Counted from the first letter of the stretch, positions 26,735 to 35,836 are shown. The stretch: DNA of 64,000 bases from an uncultured Phascolarctobacterium sp. (GCF_934190775.1 NZ_CAKPTG010000006.1:62001-126000); one strand, 5' to 3'. Numbers and translations are program-made. The notes: a model not told the origin generated them from the sequence alone.

Positions 26735-26763
26735 TTGTGTATTTCATACAAAAATGGTATAAT
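26735..26763 (+). promoter_or_regulatory. Promoter of the YczE-like gene
   Basis: TTGTGT, 17-bp spacer, TATAAT, about 75 bp before the start. Confidence 0.6.
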
Positions 26764-26836
26764 ATATATTACGCTCTTGTATAGCAACGCCTGCCGTACA
26801 TAAGCGTCTTTTATTTTTTTCAAAGGGGTTCTTAGC

Positions 26837-27484
26837 TTGCACAAGCAATATTTTCCGCAGCGCTGCTTTATGTTTCTCGTCGGCATCTTTACCATGACAC
26901 TTGGCATCGCTCTTTCCTGCAAGGCCGATTTAGGCACATCGCCCATTTCCAGTGTACCCTGGGTTCTGAGTATGTTCATGCCCTGGAGCATCGGCGAAAT
27001 AACTATTGTCTTGAATCTGCTTTTTATTATTGCCCAGCCCATTCTGCTGCGGCAAATTTACTGGCGTGAGCTGTTGGGACAGTTAGTAACATTGCTCGCC
27101 TTCGGCTACTGCATAGATTTTTCGATGAGCCTGCTGAGCTGGGTAAAACCGGATACTTTGTTTTGGCAATGGTTTGACTGCATCCTTAGCACCATCATCC
27201 TTGCCTTCGGTGTTTTTCTCTGCATCCGCGCCAAAATTTTCGTTGCTGCCGGTGAAGGCATTGTCCTGGTTATCGCCTTCGTCAGCAAAATTAAATTCAG
27301 CATCATCAAAAACTGCTTTGATTGCACACTCGTTGCCATCAGCCTGGCAATTTCCTTTATGCACTTCGGCGCCATGCGCGGCGTTGGCGTAGGTACAATT
27401 GCTGCTGCCATCCTCGTTGGCCGCTGGATACAGCTTTACAGCAATAAGCTGCATATTTTCGACAAATGGAGCATTTTAGAGTAA
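26837..27484 (+). CDS. YczE/YitT-like membrane protein
   Basis: A 215-residue protein with five or six membrane helices. It resembles the YczE/YyaS group: an N-terminal LVGIFTMTLGIALSCKADLG followed by TSPISSVP, then GVGVGTIAAAILVGR near the C-terminus. The molecular role of this group is undefined. The start is probably TTG at 26837, eight or nine bases after AAAGGGG; the first ATG lies 33 bases inside and has no ribosome site. Monocistronic. The stop codon lies inside the terminator stem. Confidence 0.75.
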   Translation: MHKQYFPQRCFMFLVGIFTMTLGIALSCKADLGTSPISSVPWVLSMFMPWSIGEITIVLNLLFIIAQPILLRQIYWRELLGQLVTLLAFGYCIDFSMSLLSWVKPDTLFWQWFDCILSTIILAFGVFLCIRAKIFVAAGEGIVLVIAFVSKIKFSIIKNCFDCTLVAISLAISFMHFGAMRGVGVGTIAAAILVGRWIQLYSNKLHIFDKWSILE

Positions 27485-27510
27485 GATTTTTCTTACTCTA
27501 ATTTTTAATT
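27476..27510 (+). terminator. Terminator overlapping the YczE-like stop codon
   Basis: TTAGAGTAAG-ATTTTT-CTTACTCTAA followed by TTTTT. The first arm contains the TAA stop codon of the gene. Confidence 0.85.
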
Positions 27511-27530
27511 TTTAATTTTCTGAATATTGC

Positions 27531-27559
27531 TTGTATTCTGTTAGATTGTGTGCTATAAT
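27531..27559 (+). promoter_or_regulatory. Promoter of the cold-shock gene
   Basis: TTGTAT, 17-bp spacer, TATAAT, giving a leader of about 45 bases before the ATG. Confidence 0.65.
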
Positions 27560-27608
27560 CTCTTACAACAGCTGTTAGAATAATATTTATTGAAGAAGGT
27601 GCTCGCTT

Positions 27609-27815
27609 ATGCTTAGTATTGGTACAGTAAAATGGTTTAATAACAATAAAGGCTATGGTTTTATCACTGCAGGCAATGGTCAGGAGATTTTCGTACATTT
27701 TTCTGCCATCCACCTGAACGGCTACCGCTGCCTGGAGGAAGGCCAGCGTGTTTCCTATCATCTGACGCGCGGCAAGCATGGTCTCATGGCGCTCAACGTC
27801 ACTCCAATTGTTTAA
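27609..27815 (+). CDS. Cold-shock-domain protein
   Basis: A 68-residue single-stranded nucleic-acid-binding OB-fold protein. RNP1 is KGYGFIT and RNP2 is IFVHFSAI, after the N-terminal GTVKWFNNNKGYG. The C-terminal part (RGKHGLMALNV) departs from the usual GPRGPQAANV, so it is a divergent member. It probably acts as an RNA chaperone. GAAGGTG precedes the ATG. Monocistronic between its own promoter and terminator. Confidence 0.95.
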   Translation: MLSIGTVKWFNNNKGYGFITAGNGQEIFVHFSAIHLNGYRCLEEGQRVSYHLTRGKHGLMALNVTPIV

Positions 27816-27826
27816 AACGCTCCTGC

Positions 27827-27855
27827 ACCGGCAGCTTGACTGCCGGTCTTTTTTT
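27827..27855 (+). terminator. Terminator after the cold-shock gene
   Basis: ACCGGCAG-CTTGA-CTGCCGGT stem followed by seven T residues. Confidence 0.92.
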
Positions 27856-27969
27856 GTTGCAAACATGTTTAGATACATTCTAATGATAAGAATTCACTTC
27901 GTGAAAGCAGATTACACAACATCAATGCTTGCCAACCTCAAAAAAACTGTATGACTTTCGGGAATTATC

Positions 27970-27997
27970 TTGCAGTTTAGTAAAATTTATGTTAAAT
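27970..27997 (+). promoter_or_regulatory. Candidate promoter of the ABC importer operon
   Basis: TTGCAG, 16-bp spacer, TTAAAT. It gives a leader of about 100 bases, which includes the palindrome CAGCAATTGCTG (28067-28078) shortly before the ribosome site. Nothing else is evident in the 287-bp gap. Confidence 0.4.
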
Positions 27998-28102
27998 TTA
28001 AGTAAAGTATTGTCGCGTTTTTGTAGGCAATGAGTAAGCAAAACCGGGACAGTAATAACAGCCGTCAGCAATTGCTGCGGTATATCCAAGGAGGTTTTAT
28101 CA

Positions 28103-29134
28103 ATGGCAAAGAAAACTAGTTTATGGGCACTGTTGCTCGTAATGCTCGTAACTATGCTTACAGCTGGTTGCGGCGGTGGTGGCGGAGAGAAAAAGGCTGC
28201 TCCTGCTAATGACAAAAAGCTTATCATCTACACCTCTATGAAGGAATCTCTGATTAAAGGCATTGTTGAAGGCTTCAAAAAACAAAATCCGGACATTGAT
28301 GTCGACTATCAGTCTGCCGGCGCAGGCAAGCTGATGGCTAAAATCGCTGCTGAACGTCAAAGCGGCAAAATTTTGGCAGACGTTATCTGGACCAGTGAAG
28401 TTCCTGATTTCTATAAAATGAAAGATGAGGGCATTTTGGAAAAATACCAAAGCCCGGTATTAAAAGAAACTGTTAACCCGTTCACCGATTATGATGGCTC
28501 CTTCCATGCAGCACGTCTCGGTACTTTGGGCATCATCATCAACACCGATAAAATCAAAACTGCTCCAACCCAATGGTCTGACCTGCTGAAACCGGAATAC
28601 AAAAACGGCTTTGGTATTGCTAACCCTGCTCTTTCCGGCACCTCTTACATGAGCGTAGCACTGCTGGAAAAACAATTCGGTTGGAAATTCTTCGAAGATA
28701 TCAAAGCTAACGGCGGCCGCATCGGTAAAGGCTCCGGTCAAGTTATCGACGATACCGCTTCTGGCGAGCTTGTTTCTTCCTTAGCAGTTGACTATATCAC
28801 CAACGCTAAGATTGCCAAAGGTGCTCATCTGCAAATGTGCTATCCGCCTGAACTCCTGGTAGTTCCCAGCCCGGTAGCTATTTTCAAAGGCACCACTAAA
28901 CTGGATGCTGCTAAAAAGTTTGTTGATTATCTGTTGAGCAAAGAAGCACAAACCCTGGTTGCACAGCAAGGCACCATCCCTGTACGCGAGGACGTAGAAA
29001 TCCCTGCTAAATTTAATCTGCCGGCTCCGAAGGCTGCTCTGGAAAAATCCATTAAGATTGATTACAAAGAAGCTGTGAAGACCAAAGAAGAGACCATTAA
29101 GAAGTTCTCTGATATTATGCAGGTTAAGAAATAA
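28103..29134 (+). CDS. ABC importer substrate-binding lipoprotein (iron/AfuA type)
   Basis: A 343-residue extracytoplasmic solute-binding protein. The signal peptide ends in the lipobox LTAGC (Cys23), followed by a glycine linker. The mature part starts KKLIIYTSMKESLIKGIVEG and continues with SAGAGKLMAKIAAE, DVIWTSEVPDFYKM, RLGTLGIIINTD and GTIPVRED. This is the pattern of the ferric-ion/2-aminoethylphosphonate/thiamine binding cluster. The substrate cannot be fixed from sequence; iron(III) is the commonest annotation. AAGGAGG precedes the ATG. First gene of a four-gene importer operon. Confidence 0.88.
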   Translation: MAKKTSLWALLLVMLVTMLTAGCGGGGGEKKAAPANDKKLIIYTSMKESLIKGIVEGFKKQNPDIDVDYQSAGAGKLMAKIAAERQSGKILADVIWTSEVPDFYKMKDEGILEKYQSPVLKETVNPFTDYDGSFHAARLGTLGIIINTDKIKTAPTQWSDLLKPEYKNGFGIANPALSGTSYMSVALLEKQFGWKFFEDIKANGGRIGKGSGQVIDDTASGELVSSLAVDYITNAKIAKGAHLQMCYPPELLVVPSPVAIFKGTTKLDAAKKFVDYLLSKEAQTLVAQQGTIPVREDVEIPAKFNLPAPKAALEKSIKIDYKEAVKTKEETIKKFSDIMQVKK

Positions 29135-29175
29135 GCTTCAGACAAGCTCAGTCAAATTTAGTAAGTCAAAGCAAT

Positions 29176-29208
29176 GGCGGCACAGGTTTGACCTGTACCG
29201 CCTTTTTT
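29176..29208 (+). terminator. Intercistronic terminator/attenuator in the ABC operon
   Basis: A stem GGCGG-C-ACAGGT with ACCTGT-A-CCGCC and TTTTTT, between the binding-protein and first ATPase genes. Partial read-through would make more binding protein than membrane components, as is usual for such operons. Confidence 0.75.
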
Positions 29209-29232
29209 CAACAAAAAGGAGTTTTATGTAGA

Positions 29233-30324
29233 ATGGAAGACATTATTAAAGTTGAAAATGTCGCCAAGGGGTACGCTAAGCACCAGGTGCTGCAAAACCT
29301 GGACCTGAATATCAAAAAAGGTGAGTGCTTTACCCTGCTTGGTCCTTCCGGCTGCGGCAAAACTGTCCTCATCCGCCTGATTGCAGGCCACGAGGTTCCG
29401 GATGCCGGTAAAATCAGTATTGATAATACTACTGTTGCCGACAGCAGCAGCGGCGAATATATTCCCCCGGAAAGACGCGGTCTTGGTATCGTGTTCCAGG
29501 ATTACGCAGTATGGCCGCACATGACGGTTTACGAAAATATTGCTTATCCGCTGAAAATGGAAAAGCGCCCTAAAGATGAAATCGACAAGCTGGTTATGGA
29601 TATGGTTGAAATAGTCGGCATGAAGGGTTTGGAAAAACGCCTTCCTTCCGAGCTCAGCGGCGGACAGCAGCAGCGTGTAGCTCTGGCGAGAGCCTTGGTA
29701 TCTGACCCGTCCGTAATGCTGCTTGACGAACCCCTGAGTAACCTGGATGCTAACCTGCGTGAAGAAATGCGCTTTGAAATCAAAGCACTGCAGCGCAAAT
29801 TCGGCATCACCGTTATGTATGTAACCCATGATCAGGAAGTAGCACTGGCTATTTCTGACCGCATTGCTATTATGGATGCCCAGGGACATATCCGCCAAAT
29901 CGGCACTCCCTACGAAATTTTCGAAAAGCCTGCTGATTTATTCATCTTTAAATTTATGGGCATTGCTAATTTCCTGGCAGTCAAGGAAGCTAACGGTAAA
30001 TTTGTCGTAGGCAACGGCACTCAGGAGGTTCCCTGGGAAGCACCTCAGGGCAAAGCAGCTGCCTGGGTAGCAGCCTTCCGTCCTTCAGATGTAGAAATCC
30101 ACCGTGAAGGCCCCGGACTGAAAGGTATTATCCATCGTGCCAACTTCCTGGGCGCAACCATGGACTATGCCATCGATATTGACGGCGAAAGCCTGCGTAC
30201 AGAGCTTTTGACGCATGAAGCTATCAATAACAACCTGATGTTTAAGGAAGGCGACGAATGCTACATCACCTTCCGCAGCCTGCTCTGGTTTGATGCAGAG
30301 CAATTGAAGGAGGTAGAGGAATAA
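29233..30324 (+). CDS. ABC importer ATPase, first copy
   Basis: A 363-residue ATP-binding subunit of the PotA/FbpC type, on the inner face of the membrane. Walker A is GPSGCGKT (about residue 37), the signature is LSGGQQQR (about 138), Walker B is VMLLDEPLSNLD and the switch is VTHDQ. The C-terminal 120 residues form a TOBE-like regulatory domain. Start at the ATG at 29233, 11 bases after AAGGAG. A nearer ATG at 29226 is followed directly by TAG, making a start-stop pair. The stop overlaps the permease ATG by one base. Confidence 0.93.
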   Translation: MEDIIKVENVAKGYAKHQVLQNLDLNIKKGECFTLLGPSGCGKTVLIRLIAGHEVPDAGKISIDNTTVADSSSGEYIPPERRGLGIVFQDYAVWPHMTVYENIAYPLKMEKRPKDEIDKLVMDMVEIVGMKGLEKRLPSELSGGQQQRVALARALVSDPSVMLLDEPLSNLDANLREEMRFEIKALQRKFGITVMYVTHDQEVALAISDRIAIMDAQGHIRQIGTPYEIFEKPADLFIFKFMGIANFLAVKEANGKFVVGNGTQEVPWEAPQGKAAAWVAAFRPSDVEIHREGPGLKGIIHRANFLGATMDYAIDIDGESLRTELLTHEAINNNLMFKEGDECYITFRSLLWFDAEQLKEVEE

Positions 30325-32021
30325 TGAGCACAGGCACCATCAAAAAAGATTCCGGCTTTGGCGTAGCTCAGCTGATTCTTTTTATCTCTATCGCCGTACT
30401 GGTCATCTTCGTTGCCTGGCCGGTACTTCTGATTCTGTTTAACGCATTCTTTGTTGACGGCTCCTTCAACAGCCACGACTTTTATGAAGTACTCACCGAG
30501 CCTGAAACCTTCCAGGCCCTCATCAATTCACTGATTATCGCCAGCATGACCACTATCGGCAGTACTATTGTCGGTACCTTCTTTGCCTGGCTGGTAACAC
30601 GTACTGACCTGCCTTATAAGAACTTTATGAAAAGCCTTTTCCTGGTACCCTTTATGCTGCCATCATTCATCGGTGCATTAGCATGGAAAATGCTTTTATC
30701 TCCTAACTCCGGTTATATCAACAAATTCTTTATCGAAACCTTCGGTTTTTCCGGTCCGGTTTTCGATATCTACACCTACCATGGCATCAGTGCCGTAGAG
30801 GTTATGTATCTTTTCCCGTTCGTATTTATCCAGGTTTGCGGTGCATTGGAACGTATGGACCCGACCTTGGAAGAATCTGCCCGTATTTCCGGTGCCGGCC
30901 TGTTTACGATTACCCGCAAAATCACCATTCCGCTGGTTATGCCATCTATCATGAGCGGCGCGCTGCTGATTATGCTTTACTCCATGGCTCACTTCGGTAC
31001 TGTAGCTGTTTTGGGTATTGAACAGGGTATTTACAACATCCCGACACTTATTTATGAAAAGATACACCAGAGCGGCGGCAGCTTTGAATCTATCCGTACC
31101 GGTACCGTACTGGCAACCGTACTAGTTGTTTCCGCAGCCTGCATTATCTGGGCACAGCAAAAAATTCTCAGCAACGGCCATTACCAGATTATCGGCGGCA
31201 AAAGCTTCCGTCCTATGGAGCTCAAACTGCGTGGCCTGCGTTATCCGCTGCTGTTTTTCTGCCTGGCTTACATCGCCTTCACGATTCTGCTGCCTACGGC
31301 AGTTATCTTCCTTGTAGGCGGCGTTAAGACCTACGGCCTGCCCTTTACAATGGAAAACCTTTCTTTGGACAACTACAAATATATTCTCTTTGAATATGAA
31401 GTTACCAAAGACGCTATCTTCAACAGTATCAGCTTAGGCCTGGCAGCAGCAATTATCACTATGTTTGCCGGTGTTATGATTTCCTATGTAATTGTTAAGA
31501 TGAAGGTTCGCGGCAAAGGTATTTTGGAATTCTTGGGCATGCTGCCCTTCTCCGTACCTGGCTCCGTTATCGCCCTCGGCGTAATCCTTGCCTGGAGCGG
31601 CCAATTTGGCGTTAACCTCTACAACACAGTATGGATTATTCTTGTAGCCTACATCGCCCGCTACATGGCCTTCTCTCTGAAGGCTAACTCTGCAGCCCTG
31701 GAACAGGTGCATGATTCCCTGATGGAAGCATCCCGCTCCTGCGGCGCAACCATGTGGCAATCATTAAAGGATATTGTTATTCCTTTAGTTAAGCCCGGTA
31801 TGATCAGTGCTTTCTTCCTGATTTTCCTGCCGGCACTGCGCGAATTAACCGTATCCATTATGCTGTATGCTCCTACCACCAGAACCATTGGTGTTGCTAT
31901 CTATACCTTAAACGAGGACGGCGAAACGGTTATGTCTACAGCCCTCGCAGGTATCGCCCTGATCCTGATTGTAGTCGGTCAGATGCTGATTAATCGTTTT
32001 ACCAAGAAAGTAGAGGGTTAA
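30324..32021 (+). CDS. ABC importer permease, fused double-domain type
   Basis: A 565-residue FbpB-like permease with two binding-protein-dependent transport domains in tandem and about 12 helices. Each half has an EAA-type loop that contacts an ATPase: LEESARISGAGLFTITRKIT near residue 185 and LMEASRSCGATMWQSLKDIV near 465. The fused form supplies both membrane halves of the transporter. Coupled to the ATPase genes on both sides (TAATG overlap before, two bases after). Confidence 0.94.
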   Translation: MSTGTIKKDSGFGVAQLILFISIAVLVIFVAWPVLLILFNAFFVDGSFNSHDFYEVLTEPETFQALINSLIIASMTTIGSTIVGTFFAWLVTRTDLPYKNFMKSLFLVPFMLPSFIGALAWKMLLSPNSGYINKFFIETFGFSGPVFDIYTYHGISAVEVMYLFPFVFIQVCGALERMDPTLEESARISGAGLFTITRKITIPLVMPSIMSGALLIMLYSMAHFGTVAVLGIEQGIYNIPTLIYEKIHQSGGSFESIRTGTVLATVLVVSAACIIWAQQKILSNGHYQIIGGKSFRPMELKLRGLRYPLLFFCLAYIAFTILLPTAVIFLVGGVKTYGLPFTMENLSLDNYKYILFEYEVTKDAIFNSISLGLAAAIITMFAGVMISYVIVKMKVRGKGILEFLGMLPFSVPGSVIALGVILAWSGQFGVNLYNTVWIILVAYIARYMAFSLKANSAALEQVHDSLMEASRSCGATMWQSLKDIVIPLVKPGMISAFFLIFLPALRELTVSIMLYAPTTRTIGVAIYTLNEDGETVMSTALAGIALILIVVGQMLINRFTKKVEG

Positions 32022-32023
32022 TT

Positions 32024-33094
32024 ATGTCCTATATCCGTTTAGTAAATGTAACCAAACAATTTGGCGATGTAACCGCTGTCAATAACCTGAATTTGGAAAT
32101 CGGCAAGGGTGAATGCTTCTCCATGCTGGGACCATCAGGTTGCGGCAAAACTACCACCCTGCGCATGGTGGCAGGCTTCGAGGATTTGTCTGACGGTGAA
32201 GTATGGGTAGGCGACCGCCTGCTTTCCTCACCTAAAAAGCATCACTATACACCTCCGGAAAACCGTAATTTCGGCATGGTTTTCCAGGCTTTTGCTGTAT
32301 GGCCGCACATGAGCGTTTACGAAAACGTTGCTTTTCCGCTGCGTCTGCGCAAACTGCCCAAGAGTGAAATCGATCAACGCACCCGTGATGCCCTCATTGC
32401 CACCAACCTGCTGAAATCAGCAGAAGACAGCCCGGCCAACCTGTCGGGCGGCGGCAAGCAGCGCGTTGCTTTAGCACGCGCGCTGGCTATTAATCCTGAC
32501 GTAATGCTGCTTGATGAGCCTCTCTCCAGTCTGGATCCGCATCTGCGTGAGGAAATGCGCTTTGAAATCAAAGACCTGCAGCGTAAATATGGCTTCTCCA
32601 TTATTTACGTAACACATGACCAATCCGAGGCAATGGCACTTTCTGATCGTATCCTGGTTATGAAATTAGGTGTTATGCAGCAGATTGATACACCGCTCAA
32701 TGTTTACAACAACCCATCCAACAAATTCGTTTTCAGCTTCATCGGTGTATCCAGCTTCACTGATGTTACCTGGCAAGGAAACCAGGCCTTCATCAAAGGC
32801 TCACAGCATGCACTGCCGTCCGCACTTGTTATCCCGGACCGTATGCGCGGCGAAACTGTCTTCAACCTCGCCAGCCGTCCGACCGAGATCCGCTTTACCA
32901 GCGAAACCGATCCCAACGGCGTGCGTGGTATAGTTATCCGCAAGGCCTTCCTGGGCGAAATAATCGATTATCTGGTAAAAATCGGTGATCAGGAAATCCG
33001 CGTACAAATCGGACGCCGTGATCCCGGTCCTGAAGTTAACGAGGTATGCTATCTGCACTTCCTGCGTCCCTTCTGGTACAAAGTAAACGAATAA
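32024..33094 (+). CDS. ABC importer ATPase, second copy
   Basis: A 356-residue paralogue of the first ATPase. It has Walker A GPSGCGKT, Walker B VMLLDEPLSSLD and VTHDQ, but the signature reads LSGGGKQR, with Gly for the usual Gln of LSGGQ. The C-terminus is TOBE-like and ends HFLRPFWYKV. Two different ATPases flanking one fused permease suggest a heterodimeric motor with non-equivalent sites, or alternative subunits. Starts two bases after the permease stop. Last gene of the operon. Confidence 0.93.
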   Translation: MSYIRLVNVTKQFGDVTAVNNLNLEIGKGECFSMLGPSGCGKTTTLRMVAGFEDLSDGEVWVGDRLLSSPKKHHYTPPENRNFGMVFQAFAVWPHMSVYENVAFPLRLRKLPKSEIDQRTRDALIATNLLKSAEDSPANLSGGGKQRVALARALAINPDVMLLDEPLSSLDPHLREEMRFEIKDLQRKYGFSIIYVTHDQSEAMALSDRILVMKLGVMQQIDTPLNVYNNPSNKFVFSFIGVSSFTDVTWQGNQAFIKGSQHALPSALVIPDRMRGETVFNLASRPTEIRFTSETDPNGVRGIVIRKAFLGEIIDYLVKIGDQEIRVQIGRRDPGPEVNEVCYLHFLRPFWYKVNE

Positions 33095-33103
33095 GCTTTT
33101 CAT

Positions 33104-33142
33104 AAAAAAAGCCAGCATATCAATATGATATGCTGGTTTTTT
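33104..33142. terminator. Bidirectional terminator after the ABC operon
   Basis: A perfect stem CCAGCATATCA-ATA-TGATATGCTGG with T runs on both strands. It separates the ABC operon from the convergent secreted-protein gene. Confidence 0.93.
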
Positions 33143-33160
33143 ATGCCATTTTCACTCTTT

Positions 33161-33589
33161 TTAAAGCTTTACGTCCAGCGAAGCGCTCACGCCAACGCCC
33201 TGCACGCGGTTAACATTTTGATAAGACACATTATCTACCGGAATCAGCACCTTACAACGCACGCCCAAAAGCGTCTGCTCGATCATCAGCGCCGCCTTTA
33301 CCTGGTCTACTTTAGACTGCGGTCCTGAAACCTGCGCTGCACCGGCACGACTGCCATCACCAACAGAAATAATCGGCACTACCTTCGTCGCATCTGTAGA
33401 GCTTACACCGTATTTGGCCGTTACAGAGTTAATTGCATTATTCAACGCCGGAGCGGTAGCATCTACAGCATAACCGATAGCGCCGCCCTTGAGGACCTTA
33501 TCTAAAATACCGGCCTGCGCCGCAGGCATACTGTTACCTAAAACAAAACCGCACACAAGTGCTGCTGCAATCCATTTTTTATTTCGCAT
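33161..33589 (-). CDS. Exported protein of unknown function
   Basis: A 142-residue protein with a clear signal peptide (MRNKKWIAAALVCGFVLGNS, probable cleavage after AQA near residue 26). The mature part has a glycine-rich start (ILDKVLKGGAIGYAVDA), two cysteine-poor alpha/beta stretches and a short beta-rich C-terminus. AGGAGG precedes the ATG. Presumably periplasmic. I do not recognise the family. Confidence 0.7.
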   Translation of the reverse strand: MRNKKWIAAALVCGFVLGNSMPAAQAGILDKVLKGGAIGYAVDATAPALNNAINSVTAKYGVSSTDATKVVPIISVGDGSRAGAAQVSGPQSKVDQVKAALMIEQTLLGVRCKVLIPVDNVSYQNVNRVQGVGVSASLDVKL

Positions 33590-33772
33590 AACGCATACCT
33601 CCTCGAATACTTATTATATTCGACAAGCGGCGTTAAAAGCCTTGCAAGTATTCTGTGAAATTAAAGTAACGAGATTGTTACTGCGCAAGCCTAACATTCC
33701 CTTATACCCAAAGCGCATCCCTAAAGATTACTCAGACAGATAAATTCACCCACAAGCTCGATTTTAAAGCAC

Positions 33773-33813
33773 AAAAAGGCTGTTGTACTACCCTGCAAGT
33801 ACAACAGCCTTTA
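33773..33813. terminator. Terminator after the LysM gene
   Basis: GGCTGTTGTACT / AGTACAACAGCC stem, followed by TTTTT on the minus strand and a T-rich run on the plus strand. The rest of the 248-bp gap up to 33838 holds no recognisable gene. Confidence 0.85.
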
Positions 33814-33837
33814 TATTTTGCTCATACTATTTTGCTA

Positions 33838-34128
33838 TCATTTATTTTCTGCTACCATCAGACCGCTATCATGCACACGCAGCGGTACCTTTAATACCTG
33901 ACCGGGATAAATAGTCTTAGATTTTAGCTTATTAGCCTGCGCAATGCGGAAAATAACCTCACGCACATCCTCACGTTCTTCTGTATGACGTCCGGCAATA
34001 TCCCACAGCGTTTCGCCATCAGCAACAGTCACAGTATATTCCTTGTAAACAGGTTCGTCAGCAAACACAGCACTATAGCCAGCATAAAGTAAGCAAGCAC
34101 AGCAGATAATAGTTAAAAACCTTTTCAT
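33838..34128 (-). CDS. LysM-domain exported protein
   Basis: A 96-residue protein with a signal peptide or anchor (about residues 1-24) and one LysM domain: YTVTVADGETLWDIAGRHT through IYPGQVLKVP. LysM binds peptidoglycan. The size and layout recall YneA-type division inhibitors, but no SOS (LexA) box or lexA gene is near, so I do not use that name. The ATG at 34128 has GGTGG upstream; an in-frame GTG 12 bases earlier is less likely. Confidence 0.85.
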   Translation of the reverse strand: MKRFLTIICCACLLYAGYSAVFADEPVYKEYTVTVADGETLWDIAGRHTEEREDVREVIFRIAQANKLKSKTIYPGQVLKVPLRVHDSGLMVAENK

Positions 34129-34295
34129 ATCTATCACCACCTAATAAATCTCTGTTTGCTTATATTATAGTATTAGGCGCGAACTTTGTCAATGCTTTTA
34201 TGAATTTTTGTTTGCTATTTTCTGATGTTTTTCGAACATTTCTCCTAAACCCAATATGCTTTATGTGCTATATCTAAAAAATTTACCGCACATTG

Positions 34296-34324
34296 AAAAA
34301 GGCATTCCCTTTCGGCAATGCCTC
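34296..34324 (-). terminator. Terminator after the glcD-like gene
   Basis: GGCATT with AATGCC arms, extended by G-C pairs, followed by TTTTT on the minus strand. Confidence 0.75.
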
Positions 34325-34340
34325 TTTATCTAAGCTTGTA

Positions 34341-35744
34341 CTACTCTATATCGAAAATCTTGCCCGGATTCAGGATATTATTGGGATCCAGGGCTTTTTT
34401 AATAGCACGCATCATTTCCAGCTCATCGGGATTAGTAAATTCCTGCATCAGCTGTTTGCGTTTATAGCCAATGCCATGCTCACCGCTCAAACGGCCGCCA
34501 TGTGCATAAATAAAACGATACAGCTCCTGCTGGTTAGCCTTTACTCTGGCATCCCAATCAGCATAATCCTCAGCCTCCTGCTTCAGGATATTCAAATGAA
34601 TGTTGCCATCACCGGCATGACTGGCAATGCGTGTTACCAGCTGATATTTTTCTGCCAGACGCAGGATTTCCGCCAGTAGCGCAGGCTCGTGGTCTACCGG
34701 GCAGACAACGTCCTCCTTGCAGACAATCAGACTTTCAGCACGCACCGCTTCGGCAAAGGCCTTGCGTGCCTGCCAGATTTTATCGTGCTCTGCCACCAAT
34801 ACATCACCGGCGCCATTTTCGGAGCAGATTTCATCCATCGTGCAGGCCTTTTCATCCAGGTCGTCCTCGCTGGTGCCTTCTACCTCCACGATAAGATAAT
34901 TGCCCTTTTCACTGCCCTGCAGCGTTGTACCAAGATAACGCTCCACAGATTTGATAGTGATATTATCCATATATTCTACGCAGGTAGGCATAATACCGGC
35001 CATAATAAGCTTGTTAACTGTGCCGATGGCGTCCTCCGGCGCTTCAAAAACTGCCAACAAATCCATGCTGTACTTAGGCAGCGGCAGCAGCTTCACAGTA
35101 ATCTGCGTGATGATACCCAAGGTACCCTCACTGCCAATAACCAGCTGCTCCAAGCAGTAGCCTGTAGTCTGCTTTTGCAGGCGTGCTCCCAGCTGCACAA
35201 TCTTGCCGGTAGGATTAACCACCTCCACAGCATATACCTGATGACGCGTGGTGCCGTATTTAACCGCACGGTTGCCGCCGGCGTTAGTTGCCACGTTACC
35301 GCCAATAAAGCAGGAATCACCGCTGCAGGGGTCACCAGCATAAAAAGCACCCTTAGCTGCAGCTGCCGCCTGCAGGTCGGATGTACGCACACCAGGCTCT
35401 ACCACCGCGTACATAGCATCGGCATTAACCTCGATAATCTTATTCATCTTTTCGAGTGAAAGCACTACACCGCCATAAATAGGCACTGCACCGCAGGCAA
35501 GACCTGTGCCTGCGCCACGCGGCACAACCGGGAAGTGATATTCATTCGCCAGCTTCACCACAGCTGCTACCTGCTGCGCATTTTCTGCAAACACCACTGC
35601 CTCAGGCATATGATGATATGCCGGGTCAGTCACTTCATCATGGGCATATATTTCCATCTGCCCTGCATCCGTCACAACATTTTGTGCGCCAACCAAGGCC
35701 TGCAGCTTGGCAATTATTTCGTTAGACAGCTTGTTATACTCCAT
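34341..35744 (-). CDS. glcD: FAD-linked 2-hydroxyacid dehydrogenase (GlcD-like)
   Basis: A 467-residue flavoprotein of the glycolate oxidase GlcD / D-lactate dehydrogenase family. The FAD-binding region has VVPRGAGTGLACGAVP (about residue 73), GDPCSGDSCFIGGNVATNAGG (about 137) and GSEGTLGIIT. The C-terminal cap has the metal-binding HAGDGNIH (about 375) and GEHGIGYKR, ending LDPNNILNPGKIF. It oxidises glycolate or D-lactate and passes electrons to a partner such as an electron-transfer flavoprotein or iron-sulfur subunit; no partner gene is adjacent. Confidence 0.93.
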   Translation of the reverse strand: MEYNKLSNEIIAKLQALVGAQNVVTDAGQMEIYAHDEVTDPAYHHMPEAVVFAENAQQVAAVVKLANEYHFPVVPRGAGTGLACGAVPIYGGVVLSLEKMNKIIEVNADAMYAVVEPGVRTSDLQAAAAAKGAFYAGDPCSGDSCFIGGNVATNAGGNRAVKYGTTRHQVYAVEVVNPTGKIVQLGARLQKQTTGYCLEQLVIGSEGTLGIITQITVKLLPLPKYSMDLLAVFEAPEDAIGTVNKLIMAGIMPTCVEYMDNITIKSVERYLGTTLQGSEKGNYLIVEVEGTSEDDLDEKACTMDEICSENGAGDVLVAEHDKIWQARKAFAEAVRAESLIVCKEDVVCPVDHEPALLAEILRLAEKYQLVTRIASHAGDGNIHLNILKQEAEDYADWDARVKANQQELYRFIYAHGGRLSGEHGIGYKRKQLMQEFTNPDELEMMRAIKKALDPNNILNPGKIFDIE

Positions 35745-35836
35745 AATTCAGCCCTCCTCATTTGTAACAATAAGATTTTTCATAACTCTATGCTTATTTT
35801 ATCACAAATCACGATATTTATAACAGCAAATCTTTT

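Noticed and set aside
27880..27895. Fur-box-like sequence TGATAAGAATTCA upstream of the ABC importer
   Set aside because: Only one half matches well and it lies about 90 bp before the candidate promoter; too weak to call.
34220..34245. LexA-like site upstream of the LysM gene
   Set aside because: The sequence has TGTT-N5-AACA, the wrong orientation for the GAAC-N4-GTTC site.
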